DNA from: Melieria omissa
Taxonomy: Eukaryota > Arthropoda > Insecta > Diptera > Ulidiidae
Direction of reading: 5' to 3'
Assembly: GCA_963971225.1 (NCBI GenBank)
Contig: OZ020268.1
Location: 37,039,848 to 37,103,847, forward strand
Length of the DNA: 64,000 bases
Of the stretch, positions 10,421 through 20,829 are shown piece after piece. The notes below the pieces were generated by a model that had not been told where the DNA came from, did not search any database, and was given only the letters and a program-made list of their open reading frames with translations. A program made the translations under genes and the position numbers. Every line of letters begins with the position of its first letter. Within the stretch, counting starts at the first letter, position 1.

Positions 10421-10990
10421 CACCTAAGTCTGTTTTTACACGGTCTTTTTTTACACGGTTTTGATATAACACGGTTTGAAAATTGAATATTTTTAATTTT
10501 TTTACACGATTTTATTCCATTTAGCACGATTTGAAATTTTATGTACTTAAATTTTTTTTGTCAAATTTAATTTTTGCGAAGTATGTTCATATCACAAAAA
10601 AGTATTTATGAAAGAAAAAAGTCTGAAACCATCGATAGTATCGATAGTGCTATCGATAGTTTGCGAACACTAGCTTAAAGATTTAAGTGAATTCCCTTTT
10701 AGCGCGTACAAGCAATTTTTACTGGTCAAAGCAAATGTGAATAGCACTAATTTAGGGGAATTCCCTTTATGTGCATACAATAAAATTTACTGGTCAGAGC
10801 AATTGAAACGTGTTAATATTTTGTGAACTGTCAATGCAATAAGACGTGTTTGGTAAAGAAATTTTAATAGGTTTTAGAGATTAGGAACAAATCACCCATT
10901 TTTGTATACGATCAATGTCTTTTTTTACACGGTTTTTTTTTACACGGCTTCTTCTGGAACCAATCTACCGTGTAAAAACAGACTTAGGTG
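10421..10990. mobile_element. 570-bp MITE with perfect 23-bp inverted ends and TA duplication
   Basis: The ends are exact inverse copies (10421-10443 begins CACCTAAGTCTG and ends ACACGG; 10968-10990 is its complement). They are flanked by TA (10419-10420, 10991-10992), the Tc1/mariner-type target. TTTACACGG is repeated sub-terminally on both sides (for example near 10448, 10928 and 10939). The interior has two diverged direct repeats starting GAATTCCCTTT (about 10690 and 10759), and a cluster of ATCGATA motifs at 10630-10659. There is no coding capacity, so it needs a transposase in trans. Confidence 0.85.
10630..10659. promoter_or_regulatory. Triple DRE-like motif cluster inside the MITE
   Basis: Two exact TATCGATA octamers (10639-10646 and 10651-10658) and one CATCGATA (10630-10637) lie within 30 bp. 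TATCGATA is the core binding site of the Drosophila factor DREF (also bound by the boundary protein BEAF-32). Whether the site is used here is unknown, but three copies in 30 bp of an otherwise AT-rich element is striking. Confidence 0.5.
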
Positions 10991-10992
10991 TA

Positions 10993-11699
10993 ATTGCTTT
11001 CGCATTTGGCACACAGGCAATTAGCCGCAAAGACAACGAAACGCGAGGGGCACGAATGCAATTCTATGCAATCTTAATGTAAATGGAAATGAGAGCACTG
11101 CGAGCAGTTTGTTTCATTATCTCAGCATTTCAGCCGCCAAGGCAAAGCGCAGCTCATCTAGTTAGTCCTTTCAGTCATTTCTAGAGGCAGCTAAAACATA
11201 TTGTTTACTTTTGATTTACTTATGAAATAATATTTGGCCAATTCTGGTTGCAGTTTTTGGTTCTAGATGAAGTGAGAAAATTAAATTTTATTAAAAATAT
11301 TTGACGTATAATATTGAAACAGTGTGACAACAAGGACATTCATAGAAAACCTAAGAAGCAAAGCATTATTCTGTTTGATTAATGAGTAATGACTTAAGAA
11401 TTTCGCTCATAAACGAATCTATATTTCTACCTTACAAAACTAATCGAGACCAATGAAGCTCATTACTCGTAGGTACATAGGTAGAATTGGCTTAAGATCC
11501 TCGCTCCTAAGGAGAGATCTATACAAATTCAGTATGCTGTCTTTCTATATTTCTATCATACAAAATTAATCGAGACCAACGTTCAGTAGCAAACGAAAAG
11601 ACCAAATACTAATTATGTCCTTGCAAATTTATCAAAGGTGTACATTAGAGATGATTTAGTGTTGTATGGAGATTCTTAAGGTTTGATTTTGCTTCATAG
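10993..11699. other. Noncoding stretch
   Basis: No gene is visible. Two imperfect copies of a TATATTTCTACCTTACAAAACTAATCGAGACCAA-like segment occur (near 11420-11453 and 11546-11579), suggesting a small local duplication. Confidence 0.4.
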
Positions 11700-12170
11700 A
11701 AATCCGAAGGTTTATAACCTCACAACTTTGTTTGTATGGGAGGCGCCATCTGGTGGCAAATTTCTGATTTTTAATTAATTTTGTAGTTTTTGCACTACAA
11801 ATTTTTGCCAATTGCTGAATAAAACATTCAAATTGGTTTAGTAGTTTCCGAGAAACGATGTTTTTCGCTTACTTTACTGCAAGTGAGGAGCCAGTTCCAT
11901 TGAAAATGACTACTTTTGTATGGCAGCCCCCTTAAAAGTTGGAGATAGCGGGTAGGTATGTTTGGAAGAAACATTCATAAGGAAAATAATTGGGGGTCTC
12001 TCTTACATTTGATGTGTCTGGAGGCAACCTGGCAGCAGTTGGATCCTATTTTATAAAAACAATCATTTTGTATAGCAGACCCATTAAGGGTTGAAGATAG
12101 GACATAAATATGTTTGAAAGAAATGTTCAGTAGGGAAAACTAGTGGGGGTCATTCATATATTTTAACCCT
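11700..12170 (+). repeat. Dispersed repeat, copy 1 (inverse copy at 33300-33740)
   Basis: The block holds TTTGTATGGGAGGCGCCATCTGG, GTTTCCGAGAAACG, CTTACTTTACTGCAAGTGAGGAGCC and TATGGCAGCCCCCTTAAAAGTTGGAGATAG. The same motifs occur in reverse complement and reverse order at about 33300-33740, with roughly 75-80% similarity by eye. A shorter internal duplication (TTGAAGATAGGACATAAATATG near 12093) repeats the middle of the unit. There is no open frame, terminal repeats are not obvious, and the class is unknown. Confidence 0.6.
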
Positions 12171-12714
12171 CTAAGAGCAACTTCTGAGTAGCTGTGTAGC
12201 AATTTGTCGAATTTTCCAGCTTTTTTGTGAACTTTAACCACAATTCAATGCCATTGAACACCACTCTAGCCTCACATGTGTTTGGCTCATGACTTTCTTC
12301 AACAAACTGCATAAAATTAAAGGTTCTTCATTACCGAAATGGAAAAATTTTGCACTTAATCATGTCTAGTGTTCATAAAGTCAACGGTTTGCAATGAGCA
12401 ACTAAATTGTTTATTGCTGGAAAATAAGGGGATAAAACAATATTGCTAAAACAACGAGATTTGCCATCGAATCGAGCCATTTGGTTAACCGAATCACTTT
12501 AATTTGGCTTTATTATTTATGAAAAGGCAAAATCAATTTGACTAATGGACTCGGTGAACAGATGAAATCTGATTGTACAAATGCAAATTAAATAGTAAAG
12601 CATTAAGCAGTAACAATTGGCAAAAACTCGCATACACAGCTTGCAATATGGACAACAAAATAAATTATTTAGATTAGCTTACATTGATGATGTTTTTTAT
12701 TTTGCCTTGGTTTA

Positions 12715-13385
12715 GTGGGAAGCTGTAGACAAGTTGTCCCACCTCAATATTCTAACCAGGGTACAAAGACTTGCCTGTCTGGGGATAACTGGATGCATGA
12801 AATCAACACCCCAGGCGGGACTCGAAATTATGGTGAACTTATTACCACTGGACACGTTCATTACATGCACGGCTTCGAGAACTGCTCTCAGGCTTTGTGC
12901 TGGGGGCTGTTTCAAGTCACACACGATGGGTCATGCCTCAATACTACTACGGGTAGGTCAAGGGTACCCGAACTTTGGATGTGACTACGTGGTACCGACT
13001 CTTTGCTTCAATAACACCTATCGAACTCACTTTCCAACCCGGGAGGATTGGGATACTAACACTGGGGAGTGCGAGATCCCAATTTTCACGGACGGTTAGA
13101 AAATGGACTGCGGGACAGGTGCGGGGTTTTTTCGGATGCACTGTCACTAAGCAGGTCATTTAAACTACCTGGCCGGTGCAGTGTTTTCCAGGCCGAGGTA
13201 TACACCATAAACCAGGCTGCACGCATGATCGGAGTACTGGATTTGCCTCCATCTAACCTGATCATCTGTGTAGACAACCAAGCGGCAATCAAAGCACTGG
13301 CCTCTCACACTATAAAATCGAAGACAGTAATGGAATGTCGAATGGCGGCGATACTGGTATGTTCGAGAACGGACTGCGCTCCGGG
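12715..13385 (+). pseudogene. Decayed non-LTR retrotransposon: RT C-terminus and RNase H
   Basis: Two plus-strand frames read as the part downstream of the RT catalytic core (LNILTRVQRLACLGITGCM, then PLDTFI) followed by an RNase H domain. The RNase H shows FTDG near 13087, CSVFQAEVYTIN near 13180-13210, and ICVDNQAAIKAL near 13265-13300. These are the DGS, E and D blocks of I/Jockey/R1-like retroelement RNase H. The frame changes at least once near 13080-13110 and the RT core is missing, so it is a 5'-truncated dead copy. It abuts an LTR fragment at its 3' side. Confidence 0.75.
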
Positions 13386-13574
13386 CAAACAAATATAAAA
13401 GATAGCCGGGCACAGCACAGAGGGAAGTTTTTGGTTTTGACAAGCAAAAATGCTATTTAAATAAAGTGACTACTAGTTTTGAACTGCGTTAAAGGATTTT
13501 AGTTGGTTTTATATTAGAGCACAATTCAGTGAAACGAATTACGCCTGCGTTGAGGTAGCAGAACTTTCGTTACA
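13386..13574 (+). mobile_element. 5'-truncated LTR fragment
   Basis: AATATAAAAGATAGCC (promoter-like), AATAAAGTGACTAC (poly(A) signal, about 13459), CTGCGTTAAAGG, CACAATTCAGTGAAACG and a TTCGTTACA terminus follow in the same order as in the solo LTR at 36272-36691. It is therefore the right part of a related LTR, cut at its left side against the retroelement relic. Confidence 0.65.
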
Positions 13575-13621
13575 ATATATTCATCTACTTTTACATATAT
13601 CAAACAACAACATCTATGTAT

Positions 13622-13690
13622 TGTGACGATAAGGCAACCTGACGCTGTGCAAGGCATCCTGACTCTGCAAAATAATTTCACAAAATGCTC
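13622..13690 (+). mobile_element. LTR head fragment
   Basis: TGTGACGATAAGGCAACCTG, preceded by GTAT (13618-13621), resembles the beginning of the 36272 LTR (TGTAACGATGAGGCACTCTG, also preceded by GTAT). Similarity fades by about 13690. Confidence 0.5.
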
Positions 13691-13699
13691 AAAAAATTG

Positions 13700-14972
13700 G
13701 GTCACAAGGTTGTGTACCATTTAATTAGCTATGCCAACATTATTCAAATATTTTTATGACTAAAAAAACACCTTTTCATAATTGCTTATGCTCTCACACT
13801 TCTTACTTTAATTTCTGCTACAACTGCGTCGCTTCATACTCAAACTTAAGACTGCCGGTAGGCGCTTGGAAGTGCAATTTAAATGACTCATTAAAATTTT
13901 ATGCACATTTTATTGCACTGTTTGTGCTTCTCTGCACACACACACATGTACACGCCTACGCATTTCTTATGCAGAGACATCTCTGACGACAGAGCCGTTT
14001 TATGTGTGGCATCGCTTGAAGGATAATTTTCCTTCGCTGCTGGCATTCGTACGCCTTCGCAGCGCACTCGCAGTTTTATGGCTTATTTGAGTGTCGCTGC
14101 GACAGAAGGTTTCGTTTAGTGTAATTGTACGTTTAGCTGCTGTACGCAAAATTTCTGACACACAAACAGAGTGTGTCAGTGTATGTGTAAATATCAACGC
14201 AATTCTGCTTCGTAGGCAGTTTTTCTAATCACATCATGCACAATGCTTTAGTACTTAGTGGCCTCCGGCTTTGGTGGCAAGATTCCATCTTTTTAAATGA
14301 CAAACAGGAAAACGGAAACTGTCCGAAAATTATTCATACAAAAAAAAGATTTCGCTTTGCTAAACTCTTGCAATAAGGCAAATGCGAAAACATTAAAGGC
14401 TTAGTGGCAAAGGAGGCAGCAAATTTGCCACTTAGGCCGCAAGCGGTTCCAGCTAATGGCAAAACAAACAAGTTTGACCTATCTGCAGGTTGAAAACATG
14501 TTCACGGCATTCAAGTTCAAATTGTGTACTGATGATGGGCTTAAAATCGTTGGTGGTGCTAGAAGCGCCAAACGCGTCTCATACATCTAAAAGTTGCACC
14601 TTCTAACGAACCTTTAATGCCATTGTTTTAGTTTTATGTTGATACAAATAAGCAAACGCAGATGTCGTCGAGCTTGTGCGCATTTTGTTATTTTTCTTTT
14701 CTATTTGTTTTCCGTTGAATTTCGACGACCAATCAAAGCAACGGCAACTGCCACTTAACGCAAATAGCTTTTAGGGAAATGTCAAATGTTACACGTTACC
14801 GTCATTTGCACGTCGGATAAAGTGTTGTTGTTGCTTATCAAAGGTAATATTTGCGGTTGGAATTATTAATAAAAATTAATTCCTCAATCCATCTGTTTGG
14901 TTGACAGCCAGAAAATGTAAAGCTGTCAGCTTGACATATGACATTAATCTCCAAAAATAGAGTGCCCCGTTT
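13700..14972. other. Noncoding stretch
   Basis: No supported gene. A (CA)n run lies near 13936-13946. The sequence is moderately AT-rich and mostly single-copy in appearance. Confidence 0.45.
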
Positions 14973-14976
14973 TTAA

Positions 14977-15473
14977 CCCATTAAAGCCGGGTACCAGTTC
15001 CGCCGATACGATTTTGATAAAATTTCATACACGACCTGGAATTGACCCAAAATGTTCAGAAACAAACATTTCAGCTTTCTATCTCTGCACGTTGCTGAGA
15101 TTTTCATTGGGTATTTTGTACCCATTACGCAGGAATGGTAGCTTTTTTCAATACTTTTTAAAGTGATCAGCTAAACAGGTGAACAAAAGACGTATTGTTT
15201 ACAAGTGAGTTAGGAGGCAGATTTTTTTGAAGTTCCAAGGTCACTACGTTTCGCCACATTTTCCACCTCCAGAAAATTTACCATTTTTGGAGTCTGGTAA
15301 CTCTAGCTAGATGGAGGAAATTTAGGGTGACCTCCACTAGATTAAGGTAGTTCCATCTTTACCCCAACCATCCCTATCAATGATTTTGAGATATCTCTAC
15401 CACGAACTTTTCTGCGAGTTTTTAAAAAAGTCAATTTTCATGGGTAAATTTTTACCCATTAGGCAGCAATGGG
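14977..15473. mobile_element. 497-bp TTAA-flanked MITE, piggyBac-type
   Basis: The block is bounded by TTAA at 14973-14976 and 15474-15477. Its ends are CCCATTAAAGCCGGGTA and the inverse of AGGCAGCAATGGG, and share CCCATTNNNGCC. Extra copies of the GGGTA / TACCCATT motif occur sub-terminally (near 15108-15126 and 15441-15460). There is no reading frame of note, so this is a non-autonomous element likely mobilised by a piggyBac-family transposase. Confidence 0.6.
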
Positions 15474-15649
15474 TTAAATATTAAATTTATATGTACATAT
15501 ATATATAACGGTTTACACGAAATATACAAAAATTATATAATTGAGTGAGATGATCTATTAATTTATAGATATGAGCAACTGAAAGTCTGTGCGGCACAAC
15601 AACAAAAACCATTACAATCTTTAAGGAATAATGTAACAAATCTTTAGGA

Positions 15650-16255
15650 AAGATATAGGTTAGGTAAGGTCAGGTAGGGAAGGATGTGTGCGAAACAGAA
15701 AGTGCGCACTTTCACTCGGAGGCCAATTTGGCCCATTGTGAATCATTTCTAAAATAATTCTGTAGCTAACCAACAGTCTCAATCCTGAGCAAACCAGATA
15801 AAGGAGAGCAGATCCAGAATTTCAAGCAAGCAAGGTTCGCTAGGAATTTTTGCCCCCAAAAAGGGCAGTGGCACAGGAAGTGTTGCATCATTTCTACTTC
15901 TTTCTCATGTTCGCAGCTTCTGCAGATATCACTGGACGAGAGGCGCCATGATAGATCCAATGGCGCAGTGACCAGTGAAAACTCAAGCAAGCTGTCTTAT
16001 AGAAGTTCAACTCAGGGACAGTACACATTGCGCTTTCCTTAAGGAAAGGGAGGAATATAGGGCCGGCAGTTGCTACAATCAGTCCGGCTGCGCCATGAGG
16101 ACTCGATGTTCTGTTGCTCAACCTGTCAATATACATTTACAGGGCAGATATCGGAGAAAGCACAGAGTTATCTACTTCGGTGATAGGCAAGGCGACCCCT
16201 TTTCTTGTCATCTCACCCTCGCTCCCTGCTACTCCCGAGTAGGAAAGATATAATA
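15650..16255 (-). pseudogene. Decayed 3' end of a non-LTR retrotransposon
   Basis: The minus strand reads SSDICRSCEHEKE...MMQHFLCHCPFW (about 15930-15850), the C-x2-C...H...C knuckle at the end of non-LTR ORF2 proteins. Upstream frames (16250-16000) match the linker after RNase H. The tail carries the TAGGTTAGGTAAGGTCAGGTAGG run (15656-15680) also seen at other 3' ends in this window. Frameshifts and stops show it is inactive. Confidence 0.65.
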
Positions 16256-17290
16256 TCTTAGAAACTTTTGTGTTGAAAAGTGGGATCTGTGAAAAGTCCC
16301 TGTTTCGCCATAGAACTCTATAACACAGATGATTAGTGAAGATTTTGTCTGGTTTTAGAACTGTCGTGCCAGTTATGCATTGTTCTTGTTATATATTGTT
16401 GAAAGTGTCCGTTGAAAGTGGAAACGTAGATATTTCTGTCCCTTGTACCAAAGTTAATTCCTCGCCCTAGAGTGAGAAGTGTCCGGGTTCGCAACTACTT
16501 GAAGTAGATCTGGCTAGCACCACTGTTGGTTGAATTTGCGGCCTTCATGACATCAAGTTTGTTGGATCTTTTGTAGCCGATCCGTAGACATTTTTTGTTT
16601 TGTCGTCAAACGTAGTCAAATCGTTCGTTCGACACAAATTCGATCGTTCTCATTTGACTGTCGTTTCGTACGGCAAATCGTAGTCATACATGAAGGCAAA
16701 CGCAATTGACACCATATGACAACCCGTTCTCAGTGTGACAATACCATTGGGATAAGCTTTGCTTATGGTATCTCTTAAATATAGGAAACAACTTTTCATA
16801 TATTGCTGGGATTACTGGTAAATAACATTAAACTTTGACAAGAAAGTGAACTTTTAAAAACGTAAACAGTTTCAATTTTGTGATCTCTGAAGTTTGCAGT
16901 TAAAATAGTTTAAAGATGAAAGGTCCTTGTTGCTAGTGTGGCAACGAAACATGCTTGAAAGTGATTGAAAATATTAATTAATGATAAGCCATGGAGAGCT
17001 TTTAACACCCGGAAACCCTCTCTACCCACTAAACAGTCTAGCACTACATATGAAAATTAATGAATGATTAATCTTCAAACATATAAAAGTAGTCCACGTT
17101 TAATTTCAAATCTAACAAAGAATAAAAAAATGTGTTCTTAAACACTCAAAAGCAGCTCGTGGATGGTCAAAAACTAAGGTCACATAACCAAGAAGCTGAA
17201 AATTTTGTCATTTATATTAGTTCTGAAATTTTTAGACAGAATATTTTGCACAATTTCCTTCAAAGCAAAGTTCAGACATTCATCTGGCTG
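16256..17290. other. Noncoding stretch
   Basis: No gene. The segment 16600-16720 has several TCGTTCG / CGATCGTT motifs and its inverse (CAAATCGTAGTC / GTAGTCAAATCG), which may be another degenerate inverted-repeat element, too weak to call. Confidence 0.35.
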
Positions 17291-17296
17291 AGACCA

Positions 17297-17529
17297 AGGC
17301 GAATGCATACCAGGTGGCCTCGTTGAATGAGGCAAATCGATTTTTTTTTGTGGAAAAGGTCTAGATTGTCAAAATGCCTGTGTAAAACTTTGATAGTTTA
17401 AAAATGAAAAAAGCAAGCTCTGTTCTGATTGGCTGATTTTGACAATCTAAACCCAGAAAACAAAAACAAAATACATTGAAATTTTGTTGCTGTCCTTACG
17501 CTATCACCTGGTATGAATTCGCCTTGGCT
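17297..17529. mobile_element. Short inverted-repeat element (MITE), about 233 bp
   Basis: CCAAGGCGAATGCATACCAGG on the left (about 17294-17314) and CCTGGTATGAATTCGCCTTGG on the right (about 17507-17527) are inverse copies with one or two differences. The interior also folds (GGTCTAGATTGTCAAAATG versus TTTTGACAATCTAAACC). The target duplication is unclear. Confidence 0.65.
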
Positions 17530-17599
17530 GATACGTTTCATTGATAAGATTGTCCTTGTCGTATGAGTCACATATTTTTTTCACTGTGGATGAGTCATA

Positions 17600-17760
17600 G
17601 GCAGTGGCGCACACAGGATTTCACTTAACTTTCAATTTGACATTTGCCATCTTTGAATTTCGTAACAAAGATATATTTGGAAGGGATTTGAAAACCCAAA
17701 ACTTTTTCTTGCGTGCGTCACTAGTCAGAGGGAGCGGTCGGAGGGAGGGGGGGATGGGGC
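17600..17760. repeat. Copy of a dispersed GGCGCACACAGGATT repeat
   Basis: GCAGTGGCGCACACAGGATTTCA (17601) and the GCGTGCGTCACTAG end (about 17710) recur in related form at 46407-46555 (CAGTGGCGCACAAAGGATT) and 56110-56275 (CACACAGGATTTCATTTGGG...GTGCGTCACTG). The inverse CAGTGGCG-like ends suggest a small hAT-like non-autonomous transposon, though no clean 8-bp duplication was found. Confidence 0.5.
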
Positions 17761-18252
17761 GGAATTACAATAAGAAACAACCCTTGAGTGAGCACAAGAA
17801 CTGAAGTTTGTCACAAATGCTATCATTTCCTTCACTCACTGTTAAAAATCAAAAATGGTGCAAAGTTTCAAACTTTTTCCAAATAGAAAAACCAGTCCCT
17901 TTTACAATTCTCTTAAATCCAAGCCACACACATTGGTCTGGAAGGGTTTCATAGATTTTTAATATAGATAAGTTAGGTAAGATTACCACCCAGAGGTCGT
18001 GGGTTCGACTTCTACCTGCTGCATAGTTTTGCACTCTTCTAACTCTTCCAATTTTTTCTTGTCCCCTAAATATTTCCTAGTCCAGCAAAATTCCGACCCT
18101 CAAATGATCCTTTCCCACTCACTCTCAAGTAATATTACGCGCAATCATGCGCTGTGCGGCTGTAAAACAAAAACAAATATTCTGCTATAGGGTGCACTAG
18201 CAATGCCTGTAAGAGAAAGCGCGCATTAGTGAAAAACAGCGCACCAAACTAA

Positions 18253-18505
18253 CACCGGCACACAAAAAAAAAAGTGGTCTGTACATTTGACTAGACCCAC
18301 CTATCCTTATGTATTTCGGTGCGCTGAAACCGAATCCGAGGTCAGTTTTCTCGGTACACCCTCAAAATTTTGAGTAAATTGCAAAAAACTGCCAAAAATG
18401 GCTAAAAATCGCAAATAATCGGATTCGGTTTCAGCGCACCGAAATACATAAGGATAGGTGGGTCTAGTCAAATGTACAGACCAGTTTTTTTTTTGTGTGC
18501 CGGTG
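18253..18505. mobile_element. 253-bp foldback MITE with about 85-bp arms, TAA duplication
   Basis: The left arm starts CACCGGCACACAAAA and includes GTGGGTCTAGTCAAATGTAC in inverse. The right arm repeats it almost perfectly and ends TTTGTGTGCCGGTG. TAA flanks both sides (18250-18252 and 18506-18508), the 3-bp TWA target of PIF/Harbinger elements. Only about 80 bp separates the arms. The near identity of the arms suggests a young insertion or strong hairpin conversion. Confidence 0.8.
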
Positions 18506-18679
18506 TAATCTTAGCGAAGTCCCCAACCAACTTACGGCAACCCCGTTAACACAACAGACGGTGCTATGCGTGGCGGCTCACAACATCGGAGTCGTCTTTC
18601 TTAAGCGGCGATACATCCAGCCAACAGAAAGCAATGTCTTGTGAAGGCCCTATGCTCCCTAGAGGAGTGAACAAGGGGG

Positions 18680-19035
18680 GAAAAAGGTTAGATTAAAGTG
18701 GCTGTTTGTGCATAGCACATGCCGAAATACACACTTATACCACAAAATGGATCCGTTTCTATATCACAAGGAAAGCGTAGAGGTGTAATCTGTCTCATTT
18801 CAAGTCGTAGAGCCTTAACAAGCCAATTTGTTTGTGAATGAACCCAAGTCTCTCTAGCAAGTCTCTGACTGTTGACTGAAGTGAGGTAATCCAAGATGTC
18901 GGAGAAGGAAGAGCCTGGGGATTTATATTTTGTCTAGAGATTCTATATATAACTCTAGTTGTAGTTCTATAAGACATCTCTTGTCTTACGACCCGGGCTG
19001 TCCAGTAGATCCAACGAATCGCAGCTCGTAGAAAT
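18680..19035 (-). pseudogene. Decayed non-LTR 3' end
   Basis: On the minus strand the piece after the zinc knuckle (TSWITSLQSTVRDLLERLGF) and the tail ending in a GGTTAGATTAAAGTGGCTG-type 3' UTR (18687-18703 on plus) match the relic at 46260-46800 in order and wording. Both are 3' fragments of one family in the same orientation. Confidence 0.6.
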
Positions 19036-19509
19036 CCTTTTATGAATCCAAGCTAATTCAAGCTCTAAGCATGCTTAATGTATCATATGGTTCAAAGCAA
19101 ATTTTAATCATATTTGGAATTTTCTTTTAACCAACAGTTGTATGTCAGCGAAACCCAAAAATTGTTCGGTACTTCACACTTTTATGTGATTCCTCACTTG
19201 CAGCAGTATTCTCTTCTAGCAAACGCTACACAGCAAATTATTTTCAAATGTTGCCAAATGAAATGCAAACGTCAAATGTCATCAAAATGAAATATAAAAA
19301 TAGATATGAAAAGTAGAAATCATCAAATCATCAGTAAAAAAAAACATTAATCATCAAACGGAAATTAAAAGCTGTGAAAGCATCTTTCGCATCTTTAGTA
19401 ATTTCTCTAAACTCCCTTCACAGGTTTTTATTTGATATTTTTACACAAAATAATTTAGCACATTGCTTGTCATCACACACGGAATGGCACATTACGATCG
19501 CAGACATCA

Positions 19510-20376
19510 TCAACAGCGCTTCTTCTTGCTCTTTAGTAGGGATCGACAGAGGGCACTCTTGCGTCTGCGTTTGCTCTTTGACATTTGACACGCCTGCAAG
19601 GCAAAAGCAAAATTTTCATAAATTCCCATTCAGCTTTTTAAGTCAAACACACTTCGAATATTTTCTCGAAATATTTCAAAAATGTATGCTCGCCGTCACA
19701 CCTACCTGACGCATGAACCTTCGCCGCTGGTCTTTGGTCATCGAGCACCACTTGCGCGCGCCCTTCTTCACCGCTTCGGTGGGCTTCAGGCCGCAATTCT
19801 TTCGACGGAAGAATCGCAAGAAGTTCAGATACGCATTGGCGGTGACTGGGCCGGGGCGCATACAGCGCCCCTTCTTCTTGCCGCCGCTGCAGCCTTTGCG
19901 CTTGGGGCGGCGCGGCTTGCGTTTCTTGCCGCAGCCCGATTTGCGGCGTGGCTTCTTCTTCTTTTTGCAGCCCGACTTGCGGCGTGGCTTCTTCTTCTTT
20001 TTACAGCCGGAGGAGCGTTTCTTCTTCTTGGGTCGACAGCCGCGCTTCTTCTTCTTCTTCTTGCTCCTGCCCTTGCCCTTGCATCCCTGTGGTTGGGACG
20101 GCGGCATGCAGGCATTCGCGATAACAGGCAAACAGACCCGATTAGTTGTTGTTGGCTGGTTGTAACGAAACGTGATTACAGCACAACCCATCGATTCGTA
20201 CTTACCATCAGTCGATACTTGGCCTTCTGTTTGCAGGTGAGTTTATTCCACTCCTTGGCGCCGCAACGTACTGTCTGCACCGCTGTCATGCCGCAGTTCT
20301 TCTGCCTGTACTCGCGCAGAAAGTTCAAATACCCATTGCTGGTAATGGGCCCCGGTCGCATACATTTTCCACTCAT
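19510..20376 (-). CDS. Protamine-like sperm chromatin protein with two MST-HMG boxes
   Basis: Three exons join in phase 0: 20376-20206 (57 codons), 20086-19706 (127 codons), 19593-19510 (27 codons plus TGA). Introns of 119 and 112 bp have GTAAGT and GTAGGT donors and CAG acceptors. The 211-aa protein has one box at residues 5-57 (CMRPGPITSNGYLNFLR...W...Y) and a second at 132-184 (CMRPGPVTANAYLNFLR...W...F). Between them lies a 74-aa linker of Lys/Arg/Cys repeats (KKKKKPRRKSGC twice), and the tail is basic (KSKRRRKS, KKKRC). Known family members in Drosophila (Mst35B protamines, Mst77F) replace histones in sperm nuclei, and their Cys residues can form disulfides. Each box ends exactly at a splice donor, pointing to exon duplication. 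The start ATG at 20376 opens directly into box 1. A poly(A) signal candidate lies at 19427-19432. The exact orthologue is uncertain. Confidence 0.88.
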
Positions 20377-20489
20377 TAACGCTAATAATTAGCAAAAACC
20401 AAAAGTGATTCCAAAAATAAAAGAAAAAAATTAGCACTGAAAATTTTTTAAGCTTTATGACTACAATTTCTCAAAATAAGTTTACGATA

Positions 20490-20790
20490 TGAAATTTTCG
20501 TGTCGAGTATTTCATAGATTGCGAAGTTTTTCCTAATGACTCCTGTGAGCGGGTATAGAGCGCAAAGTCATTTTTTGCCGCCGCACCCGATTCGCAATAC
20601 GGGCAGTGCTAACGGAGACCAATTTTTCTACTGATTACAAGAAGTTCAGTACTTGCGCTCCAAGGTGAGCGAGTGCAAAGTGTGTGGAAAGCTGATGGCG
20701 CCCGAATTTGTGTTGGTACCAAAATCCGAGCCCAAGAATGCGAATGGCAATTGTAACATTGCACACATTGTAAAGTTGCTCATTGATTGA
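20490..20790 (+). pseudogene. Degenerate Cys-containing coding relic
   Basis: Plus-strand frames carry protein-like sequence broken by stops and a frame change: VEYFIDCEVFPNDSCERV, a stop, SAKSFFAAAPDSQYGQC, a stop, then in another frame YLRSKVSECKVCGKLMAPEF...NCNIAHIVKLLID and TGA near 20788. AATAATAAA follows at about 20822. The C-x2-C piece and the regular spacing look like a real former gene, transcribed divergently from the protamine-like gene. I do not recognise the family. It could also be a multi-exon gene whose exon borders I misread. Confidence 0.4.
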
Positions 20791-20829
20791 GTTCTGGCTG
20801 TGCCAATGTCAACGGAAGCAAAATAATAA

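Noticed and set aside
19682..20392. 236-codon plus-strand frame over the protamine-like gene
   Set aside because: It is the complement of Lys/Arg-rich codons (giving Leu/Ala/Phe runs), has no splice logic, and the minus-strand reading has domains and splice sites.
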